Assembly: GCA_035641315.1 (NCBI GenBank)
Contig: DASQUK010000248.1
Location: 14,938-78,937 of the forward strand
Reading direction: 5' to 3'
DNA: 64,000 bases
Source: DASQUK01 sp035641315
GTDB taxonomy: Bacteria > Actinomycetota > Acidimicrobiia > Acidimicrobiales > VFJN01
A program made the translations under genes and the position numbers. The notes under the pieces were generated by a model that was given only the letters and a program-made list of their open reading frames with translations, searched no databases and was not told the origin of the DNA. Shown piece after piece: positions 55,826 to 64,000 of this stretch (positions are counted from its first letter, which is position 1; every line of letters begins with the position of its first letter).

Positions 55826-57091
55826 TCACAGCCATTGACCAACTGAGTTGAGCAATGCCTCGTTGGGCTCGGGGGGCAGCTCGGTGAGCGGGGTGGCGAT
55901 CTCCTCGATCGTGGGGCCGTACTCGGCGGCGAGCGGGGCCAGCGCGTCGAGGTCGAACTCGTACAGCTCGGCCACGTTGCCCGCCAGCAACCGGCGCAGC
56001 TCGGCCGGGTCGGTGTCGTGGAACAGCGCCCGTAGGTGCTCCCGCGTGTACGGGTAGGTGCCCTCGTCGTGGGGGTAGTCGCTGCCCCACATGAACCGGT
56101 CGAGCCCGATCTTCTCGCGGGCGGCGGCATCGGCCGGCCCTGGCTGGCTCACGCCCATCCACACGTTCTGGTGGAAGTACTCCGTCGCCGAGCGCGACAG
56201 GACGTGCTCGGCGCCGTAGCGGATCTCCCCCGTGGCACCGGTCTTGCGGATGCGCGCCAGCACCTTGTCGAGCCGGTCGAGCAGGCCCGGCGCCCAGGCG
56301 CAGCCGCTCTCGGTGACCACGAACCGCAGCCGGGGGAAGCGCTCGAAGATGCCCGACAGGATGAACTGCACCAGCGGCCGCTGCGAGTAGAACGGCACCT
56401 CGTTGATGTACAGCAGCATCGACACCGGGTAGGGCCCGTAGTCGGGCACGCCGGTGCCGCCGTGCACGTTGACCGGGACCTCCAGGTCCTCGATCACCGC
56501 CCACAGCGGGTCGTAGACGGGGTCGTACAGCGGCTTCACCCAGTGCACGTCAGGCGAGATGTTGGGCAGCAGGATGCCGCCCCGCAGGTTGTGCTCCTTG
56601 ATCCAGCGGACGTCGGCGATGGCATCGTCGACGTCGTTGAGGAAGATCTGCCCGATGCCGGCCCGCCGCTCGGGGAACTCGCCGCACCAGTCGACCAGCC
56701 AGCGGTTGTGGGCCCGGATGCCGGCGAGCCGGTGCTCGTAGTCCTCGGGCTTGGGCGGCTGGGCGAACAGCACGAAGCTGGGGAAGAACGGCGGCACCGT
56801 GTTGGGGAAGATGACCTCGCCCACGATGCCGTCGGCCAGCTGCTGGCCGTTGCGCATGTCGTTGTCCCAGTTGCGATAGCGCCGGGTGTCGCCCAGGTCG
56901 CGGAAGGGGTTCTTGTACTTGCCGCGCCAGGCGTCGAAGTCGTCGAGGAACTTGGGGTCGAGGTACTCGCGGTACTGCTTGTGGCTGCCCCCGGCATGGC
57001 AGTCGGCCGAGATGATCGTGTACCGCTCCGTGCCCACGGCTCCCGCCGTTCCCGCGATGCCCTCGGTTGTCGCCCCGTTGGATGGCGTCAT
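55826..57091 (-). CDS. amidohydrolase of the amidohydrolase_2 (decarboxylase-like) family
   Basis: A 421-residue metal-dependent hydrolase: IISADCHAGGSHKQYREYLD at the start (the usual DxHxH is DCHAG, so the first metal site is altered), VPVNVHGGTGVPDYG with the strand-5 His, SGIFERFPRLRFVVTESGCA with the late Glu in place of His, and the final WGSDYPHDEGTYPY with the conserved Asp. This pattern is common in actinobacterial proteins near steroid or P450 genes. ATG 57091 has GAGG upstream. A KstR-like site lies 35 bases before it. Confidence 0.8.
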   Translation of the reverse strand: MTPSNGATTEGIAGTAGAVGTERYTIISADCHAGGSHKQYREYLDPKFLDDFDAWRGKYKNPFRDLGDTRRYRNWDNDMRNGQQLADGIVGEVIFPNTVPPFFPSFVLFAQPPKPEDYEHRLAGIRAHNRWLVDWCGEFPERRAGIGQIFLNDVDDAIADVRWIKEHNLRGGILLPNISPDVHWVKPLYDPVYDPLWAVIEDLEVPVNVHGGTGVPDYGPYPVSMLLYINEVPFYSQRPLVQFILSGIFERFPRLRFVVTESGCAWAPGLLDRLDKVLARIRKTGATGEIRYGAEHVLSRSATEYFHQNVWMGVSQPGPADAAAREKIGLDRFMWGSDYPHDEGTYPYTREHLRALFHDTDPAELRRLLAGNVAELYEFDLDALAPLAAEYGPTIEEIATPLTELPPEPNEALLNSVGQWL

Positions 57092-57125
57092 AGTCGCCTC
57101 CCTCCTCGTCTGCCCCCAGTCTATG

Positions 57126-57139
57126 TAGAACCTGTTCTC
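57126..57139. promoter_or_regulatory. KstR-like TetR operator upstream of the amidohydrolase
   Basis: TAGAACCTGTTCTC fits the mycobacterial KstR consensus TNNAACNNGTTNNA except for its last base. Arms AGAAC/GTTCT are perfect. A related site lies before the P450 gene and a TetR gene lies downstream of it. Confidence 0.6.
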
Positions 57140-57191
57140 ACGCCAGCCGGCGCCGCCGGCGACGTGGCCGCCGCCGTGAGAGGATGGCGGC

Positions 57192-57419
57192 GTGCGCCAC
57201 AACATCGTCGAGGGTGAGCCGGGCATCTTCCCCGAGCCGATCACCCGCTTCATGCGGAAGATCGGCGAGCTGTTCGGCGCCAAGCGCAAGCGGATGGACG
57301 TGCCACCGGACGAACCGCCCGCCGAAGCACCGGCCGCCGGCGGCGGGACCACGGCCGGTCCCACGGCCGACACGGCGAGCACCGACCCGCCCACCGGGGA
57401 CGACCAGCCCAAGCCCTGA
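57192..57419 (+). CDS. small hypothetical protein
   Basis: A 75-residue protein with a basic amphipathic N-terminal half (PGIFPEPITRFMRKIGELFG then KRKR) and a Pro/Ala/Thr-rich disordered tail. No family recognised. It is divergent from the amidohydrolase gene and lies 109 bases before the P450 gene. Confidence 0.45.
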   Translation: MRHNIVEGEPGIFPEPITRFMRKIGELFGAKRKRMDVPPDEPPAEAPAAGGGTTAGPTADTASTDPPTGDDQPKP

Positions 57420-57478
57420 CCGTCTGCCAGAATCCGGCCCCGCCGAGCGCAGGCCCCACAGCTCGTTGTTGGCCCCGC

Positions 57479-57492
57479 GAGAATGTGTTCTA
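57479..57492. promoter_or_regulatory. KstR-like TetR operator upstream of the P450
   Basis: GAGAATGTGTTCTA; its reverse complement TAGAACACATTCTC shares TAGAAC-N2-NTTCTC with the site at 57126-57139. It lies 36 bases before the P450 start, so a bound repressor would block the P450-TetR operon. Confidence 0.55.
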
Positions 57493-57527
57493 CTTCGCCG
57501 TAGCACGCGAGCCGGAGGGAGCCCGCC

Positions 57528-58799
57528 GTGGACACCGACCAGATCAACCTGCTCGACCGCGACCGCTTCACGCAGGGCATCCCCCACGAGTGGTTCACGT
57601 GGCTGCGCGCCAACGCGCCGGTCTTCCACCACGACGAGCCCGACGGCGACGGCTTCTGGGTCATCACCCGCTACGACGACATCGTGACGTGCAGCCGCGA
57701 CGCCGCCACCTTCTCCTCGGCCCAGGAGCTGGGGGGCGTGGTCACGCTCGAGGGCCCGATGGCGCCCCTGCCCGGCACCGAGATGGCCGGGAACATGATG
57801 CTGTTCATGGACCCGCCGGGCCACACCCGCTACCGCAAGCTCGTCAACCGCGGCTTCACGCCCCGGATGATCGCCGCCCTCGAACCCCACGTGCGCGAGC
57901 TGACCGTCCGCATCATCGAGGAGGCCGTCGCTCGGGACGGCGGCCAGTGCGACTTCGTCGTCGACGTGGCCGCCGAGCTGCCGCTGGAGGTGATCGCGGA
58001 GCTGCTGGGCGTGCCCCGAGAGGACCGGTTCAAGCTGTTCGACTGGTCCAACCGCATGGTCGGCTCCGAGGACCCCGAGTACCAGGTGAGCGACGACCAC
58101 GTCACCGAGGCGCAGGTCGAGATGTTCATGTATGCCCAGCAGCTGGCCGAGCAGCGCCGGGCCGAGCCCCGCGACGACATCGTGACCACGCTGCTCAACG
58201 CCGAGGTCGACGGCGACAGGCTCACCGAGATGGACTTCAACCTGTTCTTCATGCTGCTGTCGGTGGCCGGCAACGAGACGACCCGCAACGCCATCGCCCA
58301 CGGCATGAACGCCTTCCTCGAGAACCCCGATCAGTGGGACCTGCTGGTGTCCGACCCGGCGGCGCACATCCACGGCGCCACGGAGGAGATCCTGCGCTGG
58401 GCGTCGCCGGTCATGTTCTTCCGCCGTAACGCCCGGCAGGACTGCGAGCTGCGGGGGCAGACGATCAAGGCGGGCGAGAAGATCAGCCTCTGGTACATCT
58501 CGGCCAACCGCGACGAGGACGTGTTCACCGACCCGTTCACGTTCGACATCATCCGCGACCCCAACCCGCACATCGCCTTCGGGGGCGGCGGACCGCACTT
58601 CTGCCTGGGCGCCCAGCTCGCCCGCCTGGAGATCCGGCTGCTCTTCGAGGAGCTGGCGGCCCGGGTCCCGCGGCTCGAGGCCCTGGGAGAACCGGAGCGC
58701 CTGCGCTCGAACTTCATCGGCGGCATCAAGCACCTGCCGATGCGCCTGCGCCCCGCCGAGGCCCCGGCCGAGGCGCCGGCGGCCCCGGCGGCGACCTGA
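57528..58799 (+). CDS. cytochrome P450
   Basis: A 423-residue bacterial class I P450: I-helix VAGNETTRNAI (AGxET), K-helix EEILRWASPVMFFRR (ExxR), heme loop FGGGGPHFCLGAQLARLE with the axial Cys. The length and sequence style, including MDPPGHTRYRKLVNRGFTPR, are like the CYP125/CYP124/CYP142 group that oxidises steroid or isoprenoid side chains. GTG 57528 is preceded by GGAGGGA. No ferredoxin is encoded alongside. It is followed 7 bases later by a TetR gene. Confidence 0.9.
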   Translation: MDTDQINLLDRDRFTQGIPHEWFTWLRANAPVFHHDEPDGDGFWVITRYDDIVTCSRDAATFSSAQELGGVVTLEGPMAPLPGTEMAGNMMLFMDPPGHTRYRKLVNRGFTPRMIAALEPHVRELTVRIIEEAVARDGGQCDFVVDVAAELPLEVIAELLGVPREDRFKLFDWSNRMVGSEDPEYQVSDDHVTEAQVEMFMYAQQLAEQRRAEPRDDIVTTLLNAEVDGDRLTEMDFNLFFMLLSVAGNETTRNAIAHGMNAFLENPDQWDLLVSDPAAHIHGATEEILRWASPVMFFRRNARQDCELRGQTIKAGEKISLWYISANRDEDVFTDPFTFDIIRDPNPHIAFGGGGPHFCLGAQLARLEIRLLFEELAARVPRLEALGEPERLRSNFIGGIKHLPMRLRPAEAPAEAPAAPAAT

Positions 58800-58806
58800 G
58801 GCTGCG

Positions 58807-59418
58807 ATGTCGACCGTGGCACCCACCGCGACGCTGACGGCCGAGCAGCAGGACCGTCGCCGGCGGGTGATCGACGCCGCCTTCGAGCTCGGCGCCGAGC
58901 GCGGCTACGAGGCGGTGCAGATGCGGGACGTGTCCGCCATCGCCAACGTGTCGCTTGCAACCATCTACCGCTACTTCAGCTCCAAGGACCACCTGCTGGC
59001 GGCCGCCATGACCGAGTGGACCGCCCGCCTGCAGGCCCGGGTCGCGCAGTCGCCGCCGCGGGGCGACACCGCCGCCGACCGGCTCATCGACGTGCTCCAC
59101 CGGGCGTGCCGGGCCATGGCCCGCCAGCCCAAGCTCAGCGCTGCGCTGGTGCGCGCGCTGTCGTCGTCCGACGCGGGGGTGCGCGACAGCGCGGCGGCGG
59201 TGCAGCAGCAGATCGAGGCGATGGCCAGCGGCATCCTCATCGACGTCACGCCCGCGGTCCGGTCCGACATCCTCGCCGTGCTCGGCCACGTCTGGTATTC
59301 GACGCTGGTGGCCTGGGCCAACGGCCGCATCGACTTCGACCAGGTCACCCGCGAGCTCGACCGGGCCGTCCACGTGCTGGTCGATCCTCACCAGCAGCGC
59401 CGCCGGCCAACAGCCTGA
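58807..59418 (+). CDS. TetR-family regulator, KstR-like
   Basis: A 203-residue regulator: helix-turn-helix RRRRVIDAAFELGAERGYEA, VQMRDVSAIANVSLATIYRY FSSKDHL-type segment, then a ligand domain with LSAALVRALSSSDAGVRDSA. The VQMRxV...A.V...T.YRYFxSKxHLL run is that of KstR, the cholesterol-catabolism repressor. It is coupled to the P450 gene, and KstR-like sites occur before the P450 and amidohydrolase genes, so it probably controls both. Confidence 0.85.
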   Translation: MSTVAPTATLTAEQQDRRRRVIDAAFELGAERGYEAVQMRDVSAIANVSLATIYRYFSSKDHLLAAAMTEWTARLQARVAQSPPRGDTAADRLIDVLHRACRAMARQPKLSAALVRALSSSDAGVRDSAAAVQQQIEAMASGILIDVTPAVRSDILAVLGHVWYSTLVAWANGRIDFDQVTRELDRAVHVLVDPHQQRRRPTA

Positions 59419-61143
59419 CTACGTAGGCGGCCGCCGCTGCGCGCCCCGGACCAGCCGGCCGGGACGCTCGCCCGTCGCGTCGTCGTGGTCGCGCACCACC
59501 ACGCCCCGCTTGATCGTCGCCACGTAACCCCGGGCCCGCTGGATCAGCCGACGCCCGCCCGCCGGCAGGTCGTACACCATCTCGGGGGCGTCGCTCGCCA
59601 CGCGGTCGGCGTCGATCACGTTGAGGTCGGCCAGGTACCCGGGCGCCACCAGGCCGCGGTCGCCGAAGCCGCACAGCGTCGCCGTGCGCCGGGTCTGCAG
59701 GTCGACCGCCAGCTCCAACGGCAGGCGCTCGCCCCGGGTCCGGTCACGGGCCCAGTGGCTCAGCATGTAGGTGGGCATGCTGGCGTCGCACAGCAGGCCG
59801 CAGTGGGCGCCACCGTCGCCCAGCCCCACCACGACGTCGGGCTGGCCGAGCAGCTCGGCCAGCGCCCGGAAGTCGCCGTCGGCGTACCCGCCCAGCGGCA
59901 TGTAGAGCAGCGCCCGCCCGTCGCGCTCGAGCATCAGGTCGTATGCGACCTCTGCGGGCGGCCGCCCCTGCTGCGCCGCCAGCGCGGCCACGCTGCGATC
60001 GGGGGGCGGCTCGTAGTCCGGCGGGTCGCCGAGAGGGAAGGTGTGGCCCCAGGCGTCGGCGATGAAGGCCGCCGCGCCGGCGTCATCCAGGGTCTCGCCC
60101 AGGATCGCGGCCCGCACCTCCGGTCGGCGCAAGCGGGCCACCCGCTCGCGCAGGGGCAGGTCGGCCAGCGGCCCGTACGCGGCGTGGAGCATGAACGGGT
60201 GGGCGCTGGCCTCGAGCCCCAACAGCACCGACGTCGACCGGCCGCCCGCCTGGGGAACGACGTGGGCGCCGGCGGCGTTGGCCCGGCGGGTCAGGTCCAG
60301 GACCGTGCGCCAGTGATCGGGGCGCATGTGGTCCTGCCCGATGGCGAAGGTGATGCGACATCCCGTCTCCCGGGACACCTCGGTCATCCATGCGAGCTCC
60401 GCCTCGGCATCGACCATGTCGCTGGTCAGCTCGAACAGGCCGGCCGGTCTCGACCCGCCCCCGGCCAGGGACCGGCCGATGCCGATCAGCTCGTCTGGCG
60501 ACGCCGTCGTACCGGCCGCCAGCTCGCCGTCCCTGGCCCGGTGGATGATCGTGCGCGTCGTGGAGAAGCCCACGGCCCCGGCCGCCATCGCCTCGGCCAC
60601 GACGGCGGCCATGGCGGCGATCTCGTCGGGCGTGGCCTCGGCGTTGGCGCCACCGCGCTCACCCATCACGTAGGCGCGCACCGCGCCGTGCGGGACCAGC
60701 GCGCTCACGTCCAGCACCCGGGGCAGGCGGTCGAGCTCGTCCAGGTACTCGGGGAACGTCTCCCAGTTCCAGGTGATGCCCTCGGCCAGGGCCGTGCCGG
60801 GAATGTCCTCGACGCCCTCCATGAGCTGGATCAGCCAGTCGTGGCGGTCGGGGTGCGCCGGGGCGAACCCCACCCCGCAGTTGCCCATCACCACGGTGGT
60901 GACGCCGTGCCAGCTGGACGGCGAGACCTCCGGGTCCCAGGTGGCCTGGCCGTCGTAGTGCGTGTGGATGTCGACGAACCCGGGGGTCACCACCAGGCCG
61001 CCCGCGTCGATCTCGCGGCGGGCCCGGCCGTCGATCCGGCCCACGGCGACGATGCGCTCGCCGTCGACCGCCACGTCGGCCGGGCGGCCGGGCCCACCCG
61101 AGCCGTCCACCACGTGGCCCCCTCGGATGACCAGGTCGTGCAC
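59419..61143 (-). CDS. N-acyl-D-amino-acid deacylase-family amidohydrolase
   Basis: About 574 residues from GTG 61143 (ATG 61221 would add 26 residues without similarity). Landmarks: HDLVIRGGHVVDGSGGPGRP, metal motif FVDIHTHYDGQATWDPEVSP, GNCGVGFAPA, and late LGDGGAHCGLLCDAS with catalytic Asp/His. D-aminoacylase-type enzymes cleave N-acyl-D-amino acids, though many actinobacterial members have unknown amide substrates. Its stop nearly touches the convergent TetR gene stop. Confidence 0.85.
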   Translation of the reverse strand: MHDLVIRGGHVVDGSGGPGRPADVAVDGERIVAVGRIDGRARREIDAGGLVVTPGFVDIHTHYDGQATWDPEVSPSSWHGVTTVVMGNCGVGFAPAHPDRHDWLIQLMEGVEDIPGTALAEGITWNWETFPEYLDELDRLPRVLDVSALVPHGAVRAYVMGERGGANAEATPDEIAAMAAVVAEAMAAGAVGFSTTRTIIHRARDGELAAGTTASPDELIGIGRSLAGGGSRPAGLFELTSDMVDAEAELAWMTEVSRETGCRITFAIGQDHMRPDHWRTVLDLTRRANAAGAHVVPQAGGRSTSVLLGLEASAHPFMLHAAYGPLADLPLRERVARLRRPEVRAAILGETLDDAGAAAFIADAWGHTFPLGDPPDYEPPPDRSVAALAAQQGRPPAEVAYDLMLERDGRALLYMPLGGYADGDFRALAELLGQPDVVVGLGDGGAHCGLLCDASMPTYMLSHWARDRTRGERLPLELAVDLQTRRTATLCGFGDRGLVAPGYLADLNVIDADRVASDAPEMVYDLPAGGRRLIQRARGYVATIKRGVVVRDHDDATGERPGRLVRGAQRRPPT

Positions 61144-61190
61144 GGGCGCCAGCCAACCACCGCCCCGCGGCCTCGGCAACAACCGCCCGA

Positions 61191-62394
61191 TCACGGCCGG
61201 GTCTGGGGCTGGGGTGCCCATGGCTGGCGGGGCCGATGGCTCGTCAGCGGCTCATCGAGCGGACTGTGCGCATCGGGCTCGCCCCGCCCGAGCGGGCCCA
61301 GGTCCTGCTGTTCCGGGTGCGGGTGGACGAGCTGAGGGTGTCGGTCGAGCGTCCCTCGCGCCTGGTGGGCGCGCTCGCCGGAGCGGCGCCCGGTGCGCAG
61401 CGACCATGACGGCTGCGGTACCCGGGGCGCGACCGCGGCCAGCGCCACCGCGGTCAGGAGCGCGCCCGTCACCGCCACGGGCGCCGGAACCGAGCCGGCG
61501 ACGCCGGTGCGATCCACCACGGCGTAGATGGCGTAGTGGGCCAGGAAGATGCCGAGGGTGTGGGCCGCCGCGCCCTGGACCAGCCGGTCGGCAGGGTGCA
61601 ACCATGCGGGCCAGCGGTTCTGCCCGAGCGCGTAGAGCAGGGCGGTGCCGGCGAGGCCGGGCACCACGAACGACAGCCCCCCGGGATAGCGGTCGGGCGT
61701 CACCCCGTCGGCCAGCAGCAACACCGCCCCGGCAAGCGCCACTCCGGCCGCGGTGGCGGTCCAGCGGGCGGTCGGCCAACCGTCCGGTGCCCGCCGCCGC
61801 CATCCCCACCACGACGAGACCCAGGTATGTGACCGCCGGGAACTTCCCGGCGAGCACCTCGGACGCCCACCAGGCGTGGTCGTCGGCAACCACTCGCTCG
61901 GCCAGCATCCCCCCGGCCAACGTGCCCGCCGCCAGCCCCGGCAGCCATCGGGCCGGCACCGTGGCCGCGAGCGCGGCACCGACGACGACGGTGGCGCCCA
62001 GCGCCTCCAGCACCCCGAACATCGCCGGGTGCCGCCACAGCAGCCAGTCGAGGCCGAGGCCGATCGGCACGAGGAGGCCGTAGCGGCGGAGGATCTGCGC
62101 CGCCACCCGTGGCCGGGACACGCCGCGGCGCCGCCGGCCCGCCGCGAACAGCGACGCCGACGCGCCGGCGGCCACGAAGAAGGCCGGGGCCGCCACGTCG
62201 GTCACCGTGAAGGACCGCCACCCGGGCAGCACCGCCCGGGCGTCGCCGGTCAGCCATTCGGTCAGGTGGTGCACCACCATCGCCACCAGCGCCAGACCAC
62301 GCAGCCGGTCGAGCGCGATCAGCCGGGCGGACGCCGGCCGAGCGGGTGCCGGGGTCGTGGCGCGCCGGATCGCGGTCGAGGTCGAGGAGGCCAT
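61191..62394 (-). pseudogene. membrane acyltransferase-like protein, frameshifted
   Basis: The first 200 codons read a multi-helix protein (RLIALDRLRGLALVAMVVHH, FTVTDVAAPAFFVAAGASAS, YGLLVPIGLGLDWLLWRHPA) typical of DUF1624/heparan-alpha-glucosaminide acetyltransferase-like or acyltransferase-3-like proteins. Near 61750-61800 the frame turns to Arg-rich nonsense, while another frame carries on as AAGVALAGAVLLLADGVTPD, SFVVPGLAGTALLYALGQNR and AHTLGIFLAHYAIYAVVDRT to 61191. A one-base indel in a GGCGGCGGGCACC-like run explains this. True mutation or sequence error cannot be separated here. Confidence 0.65.
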
Positions 62395-62461
62395 GAGGCG
62401 TGGTGTCGTTTACCCCGCCAGCCGACGTCTACTCCTACCGCACACGGGCGGTCAGGTCATG

Positions 62462-63739
62462 TCAGGCCCCGTGCGCGTGATCGCACAGGCGCTCTTCGCC
62501 CTCCTTGATCTGGCCGCCACCGACGCCCTCGAGGGCGGCGAAGGGACCGCAGCGGTGCGGGACGATCCACACATGGATCATGGGGACCGGGACCAGCTTG
62601 GCGAGCCCCGGCGGGCATCCCTGGTCGGCGCCCGTCACGCCTCGGACCTGGGGCGCGTCGCCCTGGGTGAAGCACAGGTCGTTGTGAACGTGCCACTGGG
62701 TGAGCTTGCCGCCCAGCTCGGGCACGGTATCGAGCGTCTCGCCCTGGGGGAGCATGAACATCGCCGCCTCCAGGGTGCGGCTCCCGTCGGCAGCCACGCG
62801 ATAGACGAGCGACTCGGGATGGTCGGGGTCGAGGACGTGCTGGTCGTTGATCGCATCCCACTTGATGAAGTGCTCGTAGCCGGTGAACCCGTCGCCGATC
62901 GAGCGGTAGCCCGCCGCCTCGGCGACGGCCGGATCCGACCACTGGGGCAGGCGCCACAGCGTGATGGCGATCAGGTTCTCGGCCGCGGCCTGCTGCTCGG
63001 GAGTGACGCCCTCGACCCCGCCCAGGTCGATCGGCTTGGTGGGGTCGTAGGGCGTCGGAGCCACGGTCGCCGCCTCGTGGCCGGCATGGGCATCGGTACC
63101 CGCGGCCTCGTCGGCCGTATCGCCGGCTGCGACGTCGTCGGCCGGGGTGTCGTCGGTCTCGCTCGCGTGGTCGTGCCCGGCCGCGGCCTCGTCGCCGTGC
63201 TCGTGCCCCGCTGTCTCGGCACCGTCAGCGTGGCCGCCGGCGTGGCTGTGGGTCCCCGCCCACACCATCCCGGGGCCGGCAAGCGCCACAGCGACCAGCG
63301 CCGACACACCAACCAGCGCGGGCTGCCGCCCGGTGAGGCGGCGCGGGCGCGAAGCCCGCTCCGGCCGGGCCGCCAGCAGCGCGGCCGCGACGGCGACGAA
63401 CGCCAACGCCGCCGCCAGCGTGTCGGCGAACTGCGGATCCTCCTGGACGTCGAGCCCGGTGACGAAGCCGATGCCGCTGGTCTTTGCCAACACCCACCCG
63501 CCGACCGCGGCGACGTTGCCGGCCACGCCGACGAGGGCCACCGGGCGCGACGGCCGCACCAGGGCCAGCACTCCCCAAGCGATCTGGAACACGGCCGTGA
63601 GCGCGAACGCCACGACCGCCGAGCGATGCTCGCTGTGCGCGCCGGCGGCGGTGGCGTGGATGGCACCCGCGCCGATCGACGCCAATGCCGCGACCGAGAC
63701 GAGCGCGCGGGGACCCTCTGATGACGAGGCAGTGGCCAC
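62462..63739 (-). CDS. membrane protein with His/Asp-rich linker and conserved-looking C-terminal HxH domain
   Basis: A 425-residue protein. Residues 10-165 contain about five hydrophobic segments (AALASIGAGAIHATAAGAHS, AVVAFALTAVFQIAWGVLAL, VSALVAVALAGPGMVWAGTH). Residues 165-215 are a His/Asp/Glu-rich linker (HSHAGGHADGAETAGHEHGD), likely to bind copper or zinc. Residues 225-425 form a soluble part with GFTGYEHFIKWDAINDQHVL, LTQWHVHNDLCFTQGDAP and MIHVWIVPHRCGPFAAL, rich in His and Cys. No function can be named; a metal-handling surface protein is the best guess. Confidence 0.6.
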   Translation of the reverse strand: MATASSSEGPRALVSVAALASIGAGAIHATAAGAHSEHRSAVVAFALTAVFQIAWGVLALVRPSRPVALVGVAGNVAAVGGWVLAKTSGIGFVTGLDVQEDPQFADTLAAALAFVAVAAALLAARPERASRPRRLTGRQPALVGVSALVAVALAGPGMVWAGTHSHAGGHADGAETAGHEHGDEAAAGHDHASETDDTPADDVAAGDTADEAAGTDAHAGHEAATVAPTPYDPTKPIDLGGVEGVTPEQQAAAENLIAITLWRLPQWSDPAVAEAAGYRSIGDGFTGYEHFIKWDAINDQHVLDPDHPESLVYRVAADGSRTLEAAMFMLPQGETLDTVPELGGKLTQWHVHNDLCFTQGDAPQVRGVTGADQGCPPGLAKLVPVPMIHVWIVPHRCGPFAALEGVGGGQIKEGEERLCDHAHGA

Positions 63740-63796
63740 GGCGATCTCCCTCCCGGTGGTCGGCGCAGGCGAAGGCTACGCCTGCAACCGCACGAG

Positions 63797-64000
63797 TTAC
63801 ACGCGGCGTGCAGTTTGACCGGGCGCTCCCGTGAAACGGCCGGTGGCGAGGCCGGCGGGCCGCCAGCGCTCGGGGTAGCCGGGACCGAGCCGGGCGGTCA
63901 CGTCCCGCAGCTCGACCGGCTCTCCGCACTGCGAGCACACCACCTCGGCCTCGAGGTCGTGGCCGCACGGCCGATGGTGCAGCACCACGGGCGGTCCCTC
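63797..64000 (-). CDS. C-terminal end of an HxlR-type regulator (partial)
   Basis: The last 67 codons are inside the window; the frame is open through the right edge. PPVVLHHRPCGHDLEAEVVC SQCGEP-type sequence with RPCGH and VVCSQCGEPVELRDV is the zinc-ribbon-like tail found at the C-terminus of many actinobacterial HxlR winged-helix regulators. Stop at 63797-63799. It is transcribed towards the His-rich membrane protein gene, 57 bases away. Confidence 0.6.
   Translation of the reverse strand, partial: EGPPVVLHHRPCGHDLEAEVVCSQCGEPVELRDVTARLGPGYPERWRPAGLATGRFTGAPGQTARRV

Overview
The window is GC-rich throughout (clearly actinobacterial codon use, frequent GTG starts, many ATGA/GTGA stop-start overlaps) and carries F420-type luciferase-like oxidoreductases, a KstR-like TetR/P450 pair, an actinobacterial-type SOS box, a short Erm(37)/Erm(41)-like methylase, several ECF sigma factors and zf-HC2 proteins. 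It most likely comes from an actinomycete-phylum chromosome, perhaps an Acidimicrobiia-like lineage; the class is an inference. No rRNA, CRISPR array or intact insertion sequence was seen; one divergent tRNA-like gene is present.

Layout. 1-5.3 kb: an operon of a cyclase-like fragment, GMC oxidoreductase, aldose epimerase, flavin disulfide reductase and a CPA2 antiporter. 5.5-15 kb: a Tes-like radical SAM enzyme coupled to a Cys-rich methyltransferase, a collapsed flavin reductase remnant in front of an NrtS-like protein, a TlpA/CcdA pair (ccdA frameshifted), an ECF sigma factor with zf-HC2 genes on both sides, a DUF3179 lipoprotein, another methyltransferase and a second flavin disulfide reductase. 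15-18 kb: spondin-domain protein, then a haloalkane dehalogenase facing a haloacid dehalogenase-type HAD protein, and a decayed sigma factor. 18-22 kb: HxlR regulator divergent from a three-gene ABC-2 drug-type exporter, with three ATCGATAG boxes between them. 22-30 kb: small stress and housekeeping genes (sigma factor with NTF2-like partner, TfoX-like, an SRPBCC-DUF2461 fusion, ArsR, TMEM175-like channel) mixed with gene debris, and an SRAP gene behind an SOS box.

30-37 kb: a tightly coupled ArsR-rhodanese / metallo-beta-lactamase-rhodanese / MFS operon (probably persulfide or sulfide handling), RtcB RNA ligase, two gene remnants, and a protoglobin-MarR operon behind a 15-bp palindrome. 37-47 kb: small metabolic genes, a lipid-type protein/aminoglycoside phosphotransferase-like kinase/DUF6285 operon whose kinase start sits in the loop of a 16-bp inverted repeat, a metallophosphoesterase and a divergent zinc/manganese-type ABC transporter. 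47-53 kb: palindromic repeats abutting a 5'-shortened SsnA-like aminohydrolase, two LLM oxidoreductases (one fused to a P-loop kinase), the Erm-like methylase.

53-56 kb is an accessory island: a winged-helix-like protein, a three-codon Met-Pro-Pro reading frame behind a perfect Shine-Dalgarno sequence, a tRNA-like gene with a proline (CGG) anticodon but without the usual bacterial tRNA-Pro acceptor end, a phage terminase small subunit, a 44-residue C2H2 finger and a set of four short repeats. 56-61 kb holds an amidohydrolase, a P450, a KstR-like TetR and a D-aminoacylase-type hydrolase, with two related operator-like sites. The window ends with a frameshifted acyltransferase, a His-rich membrane protein and a cut-off HxlR regulator.
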